Below are positions 45,723 to 54,416 of a stretch of 64,000 bases of DNA, piece after piece. Within the stretch, counting starts at the first letter, position 1. Every line of letters starts with the position of its first letter. The notes beneath the pieces are model-generated. The model saw only the letters and a program-made list of their open reading frames with translations, searched no databases and was not told the DNA's origin. A program made the translations under genes and the position numbers. This DNA comes from Sporosarcina beigongshangi (GTDB taxonomy: Bacteria; Actinomycetota; Actinomycetes; Actinomycetales; Micrococcaceae). The DNA is taken from assembly GCF_016820535.1 (NCBI RefSeq), contig NZ_JADHDY010000003.1, positions 310,001 to 374,000 of the forward strand, given 5' to 3'.

Positions 45723-47396
45723 CTACCCGGCGGGGAGGAGGAAGCCGTCGCGGACCAGGTTGCGAACCTCCCCGGCCAGGGAGGCCGTGAACTCAGGGTC
45801 GTCCCTTTCCAGCAGCACCGCCAAGGCGCCGATGATCTGCCCAACCGTGAGTTCGCCGTCGGAAGCGGACACAAAGCCGGCCAGCTCCGTGCTCAGCAGA
45901 TTTGTGCGGCGCAGCCCGGCACCTTGGCGCAGCAGGATCACCCCGGGGTGTTCGGCGCCGGGCTTTTGGTGGCGTTCCTCGGTGACGTCGGGGGCCGCCA
46001 CCAAATATTCAAAGGTGAGGTCCGGGTGCGCCTTGAGCCACTGGGTGCGGTCGAGGGCGTCGGAGAGGTGCGGGCCGACGGGCTGCTCGATGGGGTACAG
46101 GATCTCCTCAAAGCGCGGGGCCTCGGGAGTTTCGCCCTCGGCCGGACGGCGCAGCAGGATGTAGCCGAATCCGATTCCGGCGACGTTGCGCGAGGCAAAG
46201 TCCAGCAGGTAGTCCTCGTAGGCGCTGGCGTAGGCGGCGGAGTCCCGGCCCTGGGAGGCGTCCTGCAGCCACGTCTCGGCGTAGCCGCCCGGCGAAACCT
46301 GCTCGCGCTGGATAAACCACGCTTCGGTTCCCGGTGCCAGCCACTGCGCCGGGCGGGCGTGCCATTCCTCCACCCCGTTGTCAGCGCCAGTTGCGTTGGA
46401 GTCAGGTCCGCCGGTGCCGGTCCCGTCGGCCCCTGAAGCGGCACGGGCAACCTCCCAGTTCCCCAGCATCTGTGCCAGGCCGCCCGGGTTCAGCACGCCG
46501 GGAAGGTCCCGGACCAGTTGCTCCACGATGGCGTCGCCCGCCAGGCCGCCGTCACGGTAGGTGTACTGGTCGGCGCTCTGCTCGCCGCGGTGGCGCGGGG
46601 TGATGACAAACGGCGGGTTGGACACCACCAGGTCAAAGCACTCCCCGGCCACGGGTTCCAGGAGGCTGCCCAGGCGCAGGGACACGCGGGCGTCCTGGTT
46701 GGCGGGGTCGAGGTCTGCCTCGCCCAGCCGGAGCGCGGGCGCATTGAGCGCCAGGTTGAAGCGGGTGAACGCCAGCGCGCGCTCCGAAATGTCAGTCGCC
46801 ACAACGGTTTCGGCGTGGTGCAGCAGGTGGAAAAGCTGGATTCCGCAGCCGGTGCCCAGGTCCAGCGCCCTGCCGACGGGCCTGCGGATGGTGCCCTGGG
46901 CGAGCGTCAGCGACGCCTGGCCAATGCCCAAAACGTGGTCCTTGCGCAGGACTCCGGGACGCTGGTGGGCGCCGAGGTCGCTGGCCACCCAGAGGTTGGT
47001 GTCCTTTTCCTGTTCGTTCTCCGCGGGCCAGCCGTAGGGCCGGAGGTCGACGGCGGCGCGGACCATCCCGGGCCGGTCCGCCGCTTCGGTGACACCTAAT
47101 TCCGTCGCGCCTGCCAGGCCGGCGGTTGGCAGGGCCCGGGCAAGGTCCTCGGCCGGCACGTCCTGGGCCAGCAGCCACAGCCTGACAACAGTGGCGAGCG
47201 GCTCGGTGTTCCCGCGCAGCAGCAGCGCGGCAGGGACGGTCTGGTCCCGGCCCAGTGCCTGGTTGGCGTCGCCGCCCAAAAGCTCCGCCACGCCGTCGAC
47301 CGTGTAGTTGATGGCGGCCAGGTCCGTGGCAAGGGCCTGCAAGGCGGGAAGGTTGTCGCTGCGCGGGGCGTCCGGCACGGAGGCAAAATCAGTCAT
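45723..47396 (-). CDS. Class I SAM-dependent methyltransferase with NPPF motif
   Basis: The 557-residue protein has an N-terminal helical domain (about 1-150), then a Rossmann-type methyltransferase with the SAM loop ALDLGTGCGIQLFHLL and the amino-methyltransferase motif VVSNPPFVITP, followed by a C-terminal region of about 200 residues. NPPF points to N-methylation of glutamine, adenine or guanine, as in PrmC and RsmC relatives. It resembles actinobacterial proteins with the DUF7059 N-terminal domain. The substrate is unknown. A TAGGCT hexamer 6 nt before the ATG and no ribosome site suggest a leaderless transcript. Confidence 0.82.
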   Translation of the reverse strand: MTDFASVPDAPRSDNLPALQALATDLAAINYTVDGVAELLGGDANQALGRDQTVPAALLLRGNTEPLATVVRLWLLAQDVPAEDLARALPTAGLAGATELGVTEAADRPGMVRAAVDLRPYGWPAENEQEKDTNLWVASDLGAHQRPGVLRKDHVLGIGQASLTLAQGTIRRPVGRALDLGTGCGIQLFHLLHHAETVVATDISERALAFTRFNLALNAPALRLGEADLDPANQDARVSLRLGSLLEPVAGECFDLVVSNPPFVITPRHRGEQSADQYTYRDGGLAGDAIVEQLVRDLPGVLNPGGLAQMLGNWEVARAASGADGTGTGGPDSNATGADNGVEEWHARPAQWLAPGTEAWFIQREQVSPGGYAETWLQDASQGRDSAAYASAYEDYLLDFASRNVAGIGFGYILLRRPAEGETPEAPRFEEILYPIEQPVGPHLSDALDRTQWLKAHPDLTFEYLVAAPDVTEERHQKPGAEHPGVILLRQGAGLRRTNLLSTELAGFVSASDGELTVGQIIGALAVLLERDDPEFTASLAGEVRNLVRDGFLLPAG

Positions 47397-47493
47397 TGGA
47401 CAAGCCTAGCGAGTCGGAGGCTGCCCGTTCGGCGGGCCGGCAGCGGGAGGCGGGTGCCGCCGTCGTGCGTCAAACCAAGGACTTGGTGGCGCG

Positions 47494-48387
47494 TCAGTCG
47501 GTGCAGCCCTGGGGGCAAAGCAGGGTTTCGGGCGCGCTGGCGCACTCGGCGCAGTACAGGTTCAGGTTGCGGCAGCTGGGGTTGGAGCAGTTTTCAAACT
47601 TGTTGCTGGGGGTGTTGCAGCGGATGCAGTGGCCGATTTCCTTGGCCTCGTCGCTGAATTCCATGTGCATGCGCTTGTCGAAGACGTAGAGCGAGCCTTC
47701 CCAAAGGCCCTTGTCCTTGAAGGTTTCTCCGTAGCGGACGATCCCGCCGTCCATTTGGTAGACCTCTTTAAAGCCGCGGTTGACCATGAGGGAGCTGAGG
47801 ACCTCGCAGCGGATTCCGCCGGTGCAGTAGGTGACGACGGGCTTGTCCTTGAGGTCGTCATACTTGCCGGAATCGAGTTCCTTGATGAAGTCGTGGGTGG
47901 TGTCGACGTCGGGGACGATGGCGTTCTTGAATTTGCCGATCTGCGCCTCGAAGGCGTTCCTGCCGTCGAAGAACACAACTTCCTCACCTTTGGATTCCTT
48001 CTCCGCGACCAGTTCGTGGAGTTCCTCGGGTTTAAGGTGCGTGCCTCCGCCGACCACTCCATTTTCATCCACTTTAAGCTCGCCGGGGGCGCCGAAGCTG
48101 ACGATCTCCTCACGTGCCTTCACGCTCAGGCGGGGGAAGTCGTCACCGGTGCCGTCGGACCACTTGATGTCCATGTTCTTGAACCCGGGGTATTCGCGGG
48201 TGGTCTTCAAATACTGTTTGAGGTCCTTGATGTCCCCGCCGACAGTGGCGTTGATGCCGTCCCCGGAGATGATGATGCGTCCCTTGAGCGACAACTTTTC
48301 GCACAGGGCACGCTGCCAGAGCCGGATCGCTTCCGGATCGCTGAGCGGAGTAAAGCCGTAAAAGAGCACAATTTTGTTCAAAGCCAC
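47494..48387 (-). CDS. trhO: tRNA uridine(34) hydroxylase, rhodanese-domain
   Basis: TrhO (YceA) makes 5-hydroxyuridine at the tRNA wobble position, using O2 or another oxidant. The 297-residue protein has an N-terminal acylphosphatase-like domain ([25 protein letters not shown]), a rhodanese domain with the catalytic loop [10 protein letters not shown], and a Cys-rich C-terminus ([23 protein letters not shown]). The GTG start is 7 nt after a TAGGAT hexamer, with no ribosome site, so it is probably leaderless. It is divergent from the GNAT gene over 75 bp. Confidence 0.94.
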   Translation of the reverse strand: MALNKIVLFYGFTPLSDPEAIRLWQRALCEKLSLKGRIIISGDGINATVGGDIKDLKQYLKTTREYPGFKNMDIKWSDGTGDDFPRLSVKAREEIVSFGAPGELKVDENGVVGGGTHLKPEELHELVAEKESKGEEVVFFDGRNAFEAQIGKFKNAIVPDVDTTHDFIKELDSGKYDDLKDKPVVTYCTGGIRCEVLSSLMVNRGFKEVYQMDGGIVRYGETFKDKGLWEGSLYVFDKRMHMEFSDEAKEIGHCIRCNTPSNKFENCSNPSCRNLNLYCAECASAPETLLCPQGCTD

Positions 48388-48462
48388 GGGTTAAATCCTA
48401 CGTTGCGGCGACAAATTGCGGCCGGTGGGGATCGTAGGCTGATTCCCGCATAGGCTGTAGGC

Positions 48463-49176
48463 ATGAAGTTTGGTTCCATGGAACTTGATGAGCATACGGC
48501 TGCGTGGTTCGCCGGCTGGAGTGCAGTACGCGGCTATGAGGGCCGCACGGGGCCAGGATACTGGGCCGCGCTGCGCCCGGACCTCAACGACGGTTGGGAG
48601 TATGTCTGTGCAGATCCCACACATGAGGCCTTCGCCGCCCTTGCCGCCGAGGTTACTGTCGAAGCCAACCGCTCCCTGTGCATCGTTGGCCCCCACATCC
48701 ACGACTATGTGAAGTGGGCGCACGCCGCCGGCATGGGCATGGTCTCCACCTCCGAGCACCTGATGGTGTGCGCCATGGAAACCCAGGACAATGAGGACCC
48801 CTTCCTGGTTGATCCGGACCTCCGCCTCGTGGTGAAGCAGCTGGGTGCCCGGAGCAGCGCCTCCGCGTGCCAGGCCAGGTTCACCGGAGCCATCCTGCGG
48901 GGCGACTCCGTCCTCGCCCACGGCAGCGTGGGCGTCAATGGCGAATATGCCGTTTTCGACCGCCTGGAAACCCACCCCGGGCACCGCCGCCAGGGACTGG
49001 GCATGATGATGATGAAATCCCTGACGGCACGGGCTCTCGACTACCCCGTCACCACGGGCCTGGTCCTGGCAAGCACTGGCGGCCAGAGGCTTTACCACAA
49101 GCTCGGGTGGCGCAGCCTCAGCCCCATGACCGTCCTGGTTCCGAGGGAACGCCTGGCGCAGCTGGCCCGGCTCTAG
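48463..49176 (+). CDS. GNAT-family N-acetyltransferase
   Basis: The 237-residue protein has a C-terminal GNAT fold with the acetyl-CoA loop HRRQGLGMMMM and the LASTGGQRLYHKLGW strand. The N-terminal 120 residues (YVCADPTHEAFAALAAEV and so on) form a second, diverged domain. The substrate is unknown. TAGGCT lies 6 nt before the ATG, so this gene also looks leaderless. Confidence 0.85.
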   Translation: MKFGSMELDEHTAAWFAGWSAVRGYEGRTGPGYWAALRPDLNDGWEYVCADPTHEAFAALAAEVTVEANRSLCIVGPHIHDYVKWAHAAGMGMVSTSEHLMVCAMETQDNEDPFLVDPDLRLVVKQLGARSSASACQARFTGAILRGDSVLAHGSVGVNGEYAVFDRLETHPGHRRQGLGMMMMKSLTARALDYPVTTGLVLASTGGQRLYHKLGWRSLSPMTVLVPRERLAQLARL

Positions 49177-49220
49177 CCATTTCGCTGCGGCAAGGACCGC
49201 TTGGGGAGGGCGCGCACGAC

Positions 49221-49242
49221 GGCGGCCGTCTTCCCGGCCGCC
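49221..49242 (+). terminator. Short GC hairpin after the GNAT gene
   Basis: A perfect 8-bp stem GGCGGCCG/CGGCCGCC has a 6-nt loop, 45 bp after the stop, without a T run. It is weak evidence for termination. Confidence 0.4.
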
Positions 49243-49355
49243 ACCGGCACCTTGCGTTGTTCCCGGCCGGGAGACGCCGGCGGGGCGGCCCGAACTGCCA
49301 CGACAGCCCCGCCAGGACTGGCCCTGCCACGGGCTTGCGGTGGCACAATGATGGG

Positions 49356-51689
49356 GTGCCTACCAATGAACCGCTGATCCCGCTGCTTGGCGGTGGCGGG
49401 AATCCCCCGCAGCTTCAGCATGTCCGCCGGATCCCCGCGCGGCAGGAAGTGACGGAGCCGTGGCCGGCGTGGGTCCACCCCGACCTGGTTACCGCCTATG
49501 CCAACCTCGGCATTGTCGAACCGTGGCGCCACCAGGTTGCCGGGGCCGACGCCGCGCACAACAGCGAGCACACCATCATTGCCACGGGAACTGCCTCCGG
49601 AAAGTCGCTGGCCTACCAGCTGCCCGCCCTGGACGCCGTCCACCGGGCGGCCTTGGAACTTGCCGCGAATCCGGGAAAGCTGGAAGACGACGGAGCGGTG
49701 GCCCTGTACCTGGCCCCGACGAAGGCACTGGCTGCGGACCAGCTCGCCGCACTGGTGTCCTTGCACCTGCCCACCCTGCGGGCTGCCACCTACGACGGCG
49801 ACACCGCACCCGGGGACAGGCGCTGGATCCGCGACCACAGCAATTTCATCCTGTGCAATCCGGACATGCTGCATTTTGGTGTGCTGCCCAACCACACGTG
49901 GTGGGCCCGGTTCTTCCGGCGCCTGCGCTACGTCATCATCGACGAGGCGCACAGTTACCGTGGCGTCTTTGGTTCCCACGTGGCGGTGCTGTTGCGCCGC
50001 TTGCGGCGGATCTGTGCGCACTACGGCTCCCATCCGGTGTTCCTCGGAGCCTCCGCCACCTCCTCGGACCCCGGCAGTTCCTTCGCCCGGCTGATTGGCG
50101 CGCCCGTCACAACCGTCACTGAGGACTTTTCCCCGCACGGAGCCACGACGGTGGCCCTGTGGGAGCCGGAACTGACCGAGTTCCAGGGTGAAAACGGGGC
50201 CAAGACCCGCCGGACCGCGATTGCCGAAACCTCGGATCTCATGGCAAACCTGGTGTCCTCCCACGTCCGCACGATCGCCTTCATCAAGTCCCGGCGCGGG
50301 GCCGAAACCATTGCCACCGTCACGAAGCGTTTGCTTGACGACGTCGACCCGAGCCTTCCGCCCCGCGTGGCCGCCTATCGCTCCGGCTACCTGCCGGAGG
50401 AACGCCGGGAGCTGGAAAAGGCCTTGCGATCCGGTCAGCTCCTGGGGGTGTCGAGCACCTCCGCACTGGAGCTGGGGATCGACATCTCCGGCCTCGACGC
50501 TGTCCTGGTGGCCGGCTGGCCCGGCACCCGCGCCTCTTTCTTTCAGCAAATCGGGCGGGCGGGCCGTGCCGGGCAGGACGCACTGGCGGCCTTTGTGGCC
50601 AGCGACGATCCCTTGGACACCTTTCTGGTCCACCACCCCGACGCCATTTTCGACCGTGCCGTGGAGGCCACGGTGTTTGATCCGGCCAACCCTTACGTCC
50701 TGGGCCCCCATTTGTGCGCCGCTGCTGCGGAACTTCCCATCACGCACCAGGACCTGGCGATTTTTGATGAAAGCACCCCTGCCCTCCTGGACCAGCTGGT
50801 GGCCCAGGGCTACCTGCGGAAGCGGCCCGCCGGATGGTTCTGGACCCATCCCCAAAGCGCCGCCGCCATGGTGAACCTGCGCGAAGACGGCGGCGGTCCG
50901 ATCAACATCATCGAAGCCGACACCGGCGCACTTCTGGGCACCATGGGATCCCCGCAATCCCACTACCAGGCACACACAGGCGCGGTGTATGTACACCAGG
51001 GCACCAGTTATGTGGTGCTTGAACTCAATGAAGCCGAGCACTGCGCGCTGGTGCGCCGGGGAACACCGGATTTTTACACAACGGCCCGGGACGTCACCCA
51101 GATCGAGGTGTTGGAATCGCTCCGGCACGAGCAGTGGGGCCCCGTGGAAATGCATTTTGGCCCCGTCCAGGTTCGTACACAAGTGGTTTCCTTTCAGCGC
51201 AAGGCCCTCATCTCCAATGAGGTTCTCGGTGAAGAGCCGCTGGAGCTTGAAGCCCGCGACTTGTTCACCAAAGCCGTCTGGTTCACCCTGGACAACGCAA
51301 CCCTGTTGGCCGGGGGGCTCGTGGAGCCACAGTTCCCGGGTGCCCTGCATGCCGCGGAACATGCTGCAATCGGCCTCCTCCCACTGGTGGCGTCGAGCGA
51401 CAGGTGGGATGTGGGCGGGGTGTCCACGGCCATCCATGCCGATACCGGCCAGCCCACCATTTTTGTATACGACGGCCACCCCGGCGGGGCGGGATTCGCG
51501 GAGCGGGGGTTCGACATGGCCCGTGTGTGGCTCAAGGCAACACTGGAGGCCATCGAATCCTGTGAATGCAACAGCGGCTGCCCGTCCTGCGTGCAGTCTC
51601 CCAAGTGCGGCAACAAGAACAACCCCCTGGACAAGGCAGGGGCTGTGCTGCTCCTGAAGATCCTGCTCAGGCATTCCCGCACGGCCTGA
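49356..51689 (+). CDS. DEAD/DEAH-box helicase with DUF1998 domain (MrfA/Hrq1/SftH-like)
   Basis: The 777-residue superfamily 2 helicase has motif I IIATGTASGKSLAYQLPAL, motif II YVIIDEAH, motif III LGASAT and motif VI FFQQIGRAGRAG. The C-terminal DUF1998 domain ends in a four-cysteine cluster CECNSGCPSCVQSPKCG, as in Bacillus MrfA (mitomycin repair) and mycobacterial SftH. A role in repair of crosslinks or adducts is inferred. The GTG start at 49356 gives the usual N-terminus; the frame is open upstream inside the GNAT gene. This family is recurrently found next to the Tad locus in actinobacteria ('helicase/secretion neighbourhood'), as here. Confidence 0.92.
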   Translation: MPTNEPLIPLLGGGGNPPQLQHVRRIPARQEVTEPWPAWVHPDLVTAYANLGIVEPWRHQVAGADAAHNSEHTIIATGTASGKSLAYQLPALDAVHRAALELAANPGKLEDDGAVALYLAPTKALAADQLAALVSLHLPTLRAATYDGDTAPGDRRWIRDHSNFILCNPDMLHFGVLPNHTWWARFFRRLRYVIIDEAHSYRGVFGSHVAVLLRRLRRICAHYGSHPVFLGASATSSDPGSSFARLIGAPVTTVTEDFSPHGATTVALWEPELTEFQGENGAKTRRTAIAETSDLMANLVSSHVRTIAFIKSRRGAETIATVTKRLLDDVDPSLPPRVAAYRSGYLPEERRELEKALRSGQLLGVSSTSALELGIDISGLDAVLVAGWPGTRASFFQQIGRAGRAGQDALAAFVASDDPLDTFLVHHPDAIFDRAVEATVFDPANPYVLGPHLCAAAAELPITHQDLAIFDESTPALLDQLVAQGYLRKRPAGWFWTHPQSAAAMVNLREDGGGPINIIEADTGALLGTMGSPQSHYQAHTGAVYVHQGTSYVVLELNEAEHCALVRRGTPDFYTTARDVTQIEVLESLRHEQWGPVEMHFGPVQVRTQVVSFQRKALISNEVLGEEPLELEARDLFTKAVWFTLDNATLLAGGLVEPQFPGALHAAEHAAIGLLPLVASSDRWDVGGVSTAIHADTGQPTIFVYDGHPGGAGFAERGFDMARVWLKATLEAIESCECNSGCPSCVQSPKCGNKNNPLDKAGAVLLLKILLRHSRTA

Positions 51690-51706
51690 CATTGCCGCGC
51701 ACCCTG

Positions 51707-52072
51707 TCAGGGTTGCCCGGGTGGGACATCGTCCGGTGGCGGTCCGGCCCGTGCCAGCCCGCGGGCGGGCCAGGGCAGGGTGGTCGCGACGGACACGTCC
51801 ACACTGACAGACATGTCGGGGTTGAGGATGCAGGCCACCAGTGCTGCACTGTGCCGCTGCGCAGTTTCCGACGCCGCCTGGCAGGGGTCGCCGGCAATCA
51901 GGCCACGGTAGGTGTCGGCCGCGGCGAGCGCTGACAGGTCAGCCGCCGTGGCTGCCTTCGCGGCTGCCACGGCGGCCTGGCCCAGCCCCACCACCAGGGC
52001 CATGAGCAACAACATGGCCAGGGCCAGTCCTGCGCTGAGCACGGTCCCCGCCCCCCGTTCACCCGTCTGCAT
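51707..52072 (-). CDS. TadE-like protein of the helicase/secretion neighbourhood
   Basis: The 121-residue protein starts with a short basic segment (QTGERGAGTV) and one long membrane helix (LSAGLALAMLLLMALVVGLGQAAVAAAKAATAADL). This is the Rv3654c-like arrangement, where the helix packs a secreted pseudopilin domain. The ATG at 52072 overlaps the upstream TadE stop by 14 nt. It is the last gene of the Tad operon and convergent with the helicase. Confidence 0.8.
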   Translation of the reverse strand: MQTGERGAGTVLSAGLALAMLLLMALVVGLGQAAVAAAKAATAADLSALAAADTYRGLIAGDPCQAASETAQRHSAALVACILNPDMSVSVDVSVATTLPWPARGLARAGPPPDDVPPGQP

Positions 52073-52478
52073 CGGCCGCCTTCCCTCTTGGAGGTGTGGC
52101 TGCTGCCGGCCCCCGGGCACGGTATTGCTCCACCTTGGCGCTGGCCTGTGCAAGCTGCGTCCAGGGAACCAGCCCTGACAGCGCCCCGCCCACCCGGCCT
52201 TCCACCGTGACAGTGGCAAAGTCCGCAGCCGTGCCGACAGACACCGTGACGGACGACCCCGCCACCCGGTGGACGATGGCCATGACCTGTTCTGACGAGT
52301 CTCCCCGGGCAGCAGCCCTTGCCCCAGCTCGGGCGCCCTCCTCCAGCCGCAGCTGAAGCAGTCCCACGGACACGGCAAGCAGCAGGATGGCCAGCAACGC
52401 CGTGACGGCAGGCAGGACCACTGCCAGCTCGGCCGTCACTGAACCGCGCTGGCGGTGCCCCTCGCCGGTGGATCCCAT
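52059..52478 (-). CDS. TadE-family pseudopilin-like protein
   Basis: The 139-residue protein has the TadE pattern: basic QRGSVTAELAVVLPAVTALLAILLLAV helix start, then an extracytoplasmic domain. The Glu at position 5 of the mature-like segment (TAELA) resembles prepilin processing sites. The ATG at 52478 is chosen because GGGGAGG lies 8 nt upstream; a GTG 7 codons earlier is the alternative. Confidence 0.82.
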   Translation of the reverse strand: MGSTGEGHRQRGSVTAELAVVLPAVTALLAILLLAVSVGLLQLRLEEGARAGARAAARGDSSEQVMAIVHRVAGSSVTVSVGTAADFATVTVEGRVGGALSGLVPWTQLAQASAKVEQYRARGPAAATPPRGKAADADG

Positions 52479-52508
52479 GGTGTCTGCCTCCCCTGCCACG
52501 TCAGGGTT

Positions 52509-52829
52509 CTAGAAGCTCAAGGCCGTACGAATGATGTTCAACAGGAAGCCGCGCACCTCGTCGCTCTTGAGGATCACCACCAGCAACCCGGCAAAGCCCA
52601 CGGCGGCAAGGGTTGCGATCGCGTATTCTGCGGTGGCCATCCCGGCTTCCATGCCGGCACGGGCCCAGTCCTGGCCCCTGCCCAGAGTGCCGGCGGCGCC
52701 TCCTTCGAGTGGCGGGTTCTCCACGGGCGCCTGCAGGCTTGCCCCGGGAAAGATCTCCCGGATGTTCTGGTCCGCCAGGTCACGTGCCATGCCGGGGGCG
52801 GTGCCCCCGGCCGCTTCAATGCTTCTCAT
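52509..52829 (-). CDS. DUF4244 Flp-pilin-like small membrane protein
   Basis: The 106-residue protein has a soluble N-terminus and then GMATAEYAIATLAAVGFAGLLVVILKSDEV, a Flp-pilin-like helix with AEYAI. This matches the actinobacterial DUF4244 family, the probable major pilin of this Tad system. AAGGAG lies 5 nt before the ATG. It is separated from tadC by 154 bp, so it may have its own promoter and higher expression. Confidence 0.85.
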   Translation of the reverse strand: MRSIEAAGGTAPGMARDLADQNIREIFPGASLQAPVENPPLEGGAAGTLGRGQDWARAGMEAGMATAEYAIATLAAVGFAGLLVVILKSDEVRGFLLNIIRTALSF

Positions 52830-52983
52830 GCCAACTCCTTGGATTGATTTGTCGGTGCCTGCCGGCTGTTGCCGCCAGGCCTGGTCAATCCACTCTCCGC
52901 CCGCCGGGAGGGGCCCGAAACCCCCAAATTCCCATAAGTGGATGAATCGGCAGCCAGGTGTGCCTGTGGATGAATGAACATGC

Positions 52984-53535
52984 CTAGATCGCCGGGATCA
53001 TGGCCATCACCACGGGCACCACGCCCACGGCGATGAACGCCGGCAAGGAGCACAGCCCCAGCGGCAGCACCAGCTTCACGCCCAGTGCGGCCGCCCGCTT
53101 CTGCGCACTGCGGGCGGCCTCCGTCCGATAATGCTGCGCCTGGGCGTAGAGCAGCGGCGCGGCCGAAGCACCTGTCAGGGCGCCAAAGCTGAGGGCGTCG
53201 TGGATCTGCGCCATGTCTGCGTCCACCAGGCTGCCCGCCCACGAGTCCTCCCACGACGCACCAATGTTGAGCCCCGCCACCACCTGAAGCAGGCTCTTGC
53301 GCATTCCGTCCCCCGCCACGCCGGCTACCACCTGGAGAGCACCCTGGATGGTGAGCCCGGAATCCAGTGCCGTCCCCAACAGCTCCAGCAGCAACGGCAC
53401 CGAGGCAATGCCGCCGGACCTGCCCGACGCCGGCCCGCCGCGAGACGCCCGCGGCACCTCGCGGCGAACCGGATTCCTTCCCCATAGGAGCACCGCAGCC
53501 AGGGAAGCAACCGCGAAAACCACGAAGGCGCCCAC
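52984..53535 (-). CDS. tadC: Tad/type II secretion system F-domain protein (TadC-like)
   Basis: The 183-residue membrane protein has a T2SSF domain (ELLGTALDSGLTIQGALQVV) between an N-terminal helix and two C-terminal helices. It pairs with the TadB-like protein as the assembly platform. The GTG start lies 2 nt after the tadB stop. Confidence 0.83.
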   Translation of the reverse strand: MGAFVVFAVASLAAVLLWGRNPVRREVPRASRGGPASGRSGGIASVPLLLELLGTALDSGLTIQGALQVVAGVAGDGMRKSLLQVVAGLNIGASWEDSWAGSLVDADMAQIHDALSFGALTGASAAPLLYAQAQHYRTEAARSAQKRAAALGVKLVLPLGLCSLPAFIAVGVVPVVMAMIPAI

Positions 53536-53537
53536 TG

Positions 53538-54416
53538 CTATTTACCACTCTCGAGAACGGAAGGGCCGGCCGCGCCGGCAATCATCCGTGCCGACCAGGC
53601 CCGTCCCGCCACGGCAAAGGCAGCCCCGGCCGCCAGCACGGTCCAGCCAACCGGGCTGCCGAACAGGACGCCCAAAGGGTCCACACCCATGAGCATGCCC
53701 AGGCCCAAGCCCACCATCGGCAGCCACGTCAACAGCCGCACGGTGGCGCGGGGTCCTGCGAGCGCGGTTTCACGTTGTGCGGCGGCGTCCTGCTCGGCTT
53801 CAAGCGTGCCGGCCAGCCGTCCCAAAACGGCCGCAACCGGAGCCCCGCTGGCCTCGCACACGTCGAAGCAGGCGGCGATGTCCAACCACAGCCGCCGCTG
53901 CTCCGGGCTGAGCGCGCCCGGCCTCGGCGCGGCGCCCTTCAGGCGGCTCGCCGCCGGCGCCTCCAGACAGGTGGTGCGTATGGCTGCCGCAGTGGGCAGG
54001 CCCAGCTCGCTGGCCCGCTGCACAGCTATCACCAGCAAGAGGGTGGCATCGACACTGCCCCTGCCTGCACCGTATTCATCAGTCCTCCCGACAGGCACGA
54101 GTTGCGGACGCGCGGAGGGCGCCGGACCGTGCCGGTTCGACGCGGCAGGGCCGGGCGGCACGGCCCGGTTCTGCTCCATCGCAAGGACATGGACCATGGA
54201 CTGCCAGAGGATGGGCCCGGCCCGCCCGGCTGCCAGCAGAGACGCCAATTGCCGCACAAGCCGCGGCAGCTCATCGCCTGTTGGTGCCGTCCGGCGTCGG
54301 GCAGTGCCCCGCTGCCCGGTCTTGCTGCCGTGGACCGGGTCCCACCACCGACGGCCGTGGAAGCACATGACGAGGCAAGCCGCAACGGAGAGAAACAACA
54401 CCGGCAGCGCGTTCAT
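53538..54416 (-). CDS. tadB: Tad/type II secretion system F-domain protein (TadB-like)
   Basis: The 292-residue protein has helices at both ends and a central T2SSF domain (CFDVCEASGAPVAAVLGRLAGTLEAEQDA). Its ATG at 54416 overlaps the tadA stop as ATGA; an upstream in-frame ATG lies within tadA. It is the inner-membrane platform of the pilus machine. Confidence 0.85.
   Translation of the reverse strand: MNALPVLFLSVAACLVMCFHGRRWWDPVHGSKTGQRGTARRRTAPTGDELPRLVRQLASLLAAGRAGPILWQSMVHVLAMEQNRAVPPGPAASNRHGPAPSARPQLVPVGRTDEYGAGRGSVDATLLLVIAVQRASELGLPTAAAIRTTCLEAPAASRLKGAAPRPGALSPEQRRLWLDIAACFDVCEASGAPVAAVLGRLAGTLEAEQDAAAQRETALAGPRATVRLLTWLPMVGLGLGMLMGVDPLGVLFGSPVGWTVLAAGAAFAVAGRAWSARMIAGAAGPSVLESGK

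Noticed and set aside
49173-51692. 839-codon minus-strand frame opposite the helicase
   Set aside because: The helicase frame has all superfamily 2 motifs; this is its antisense shadow.
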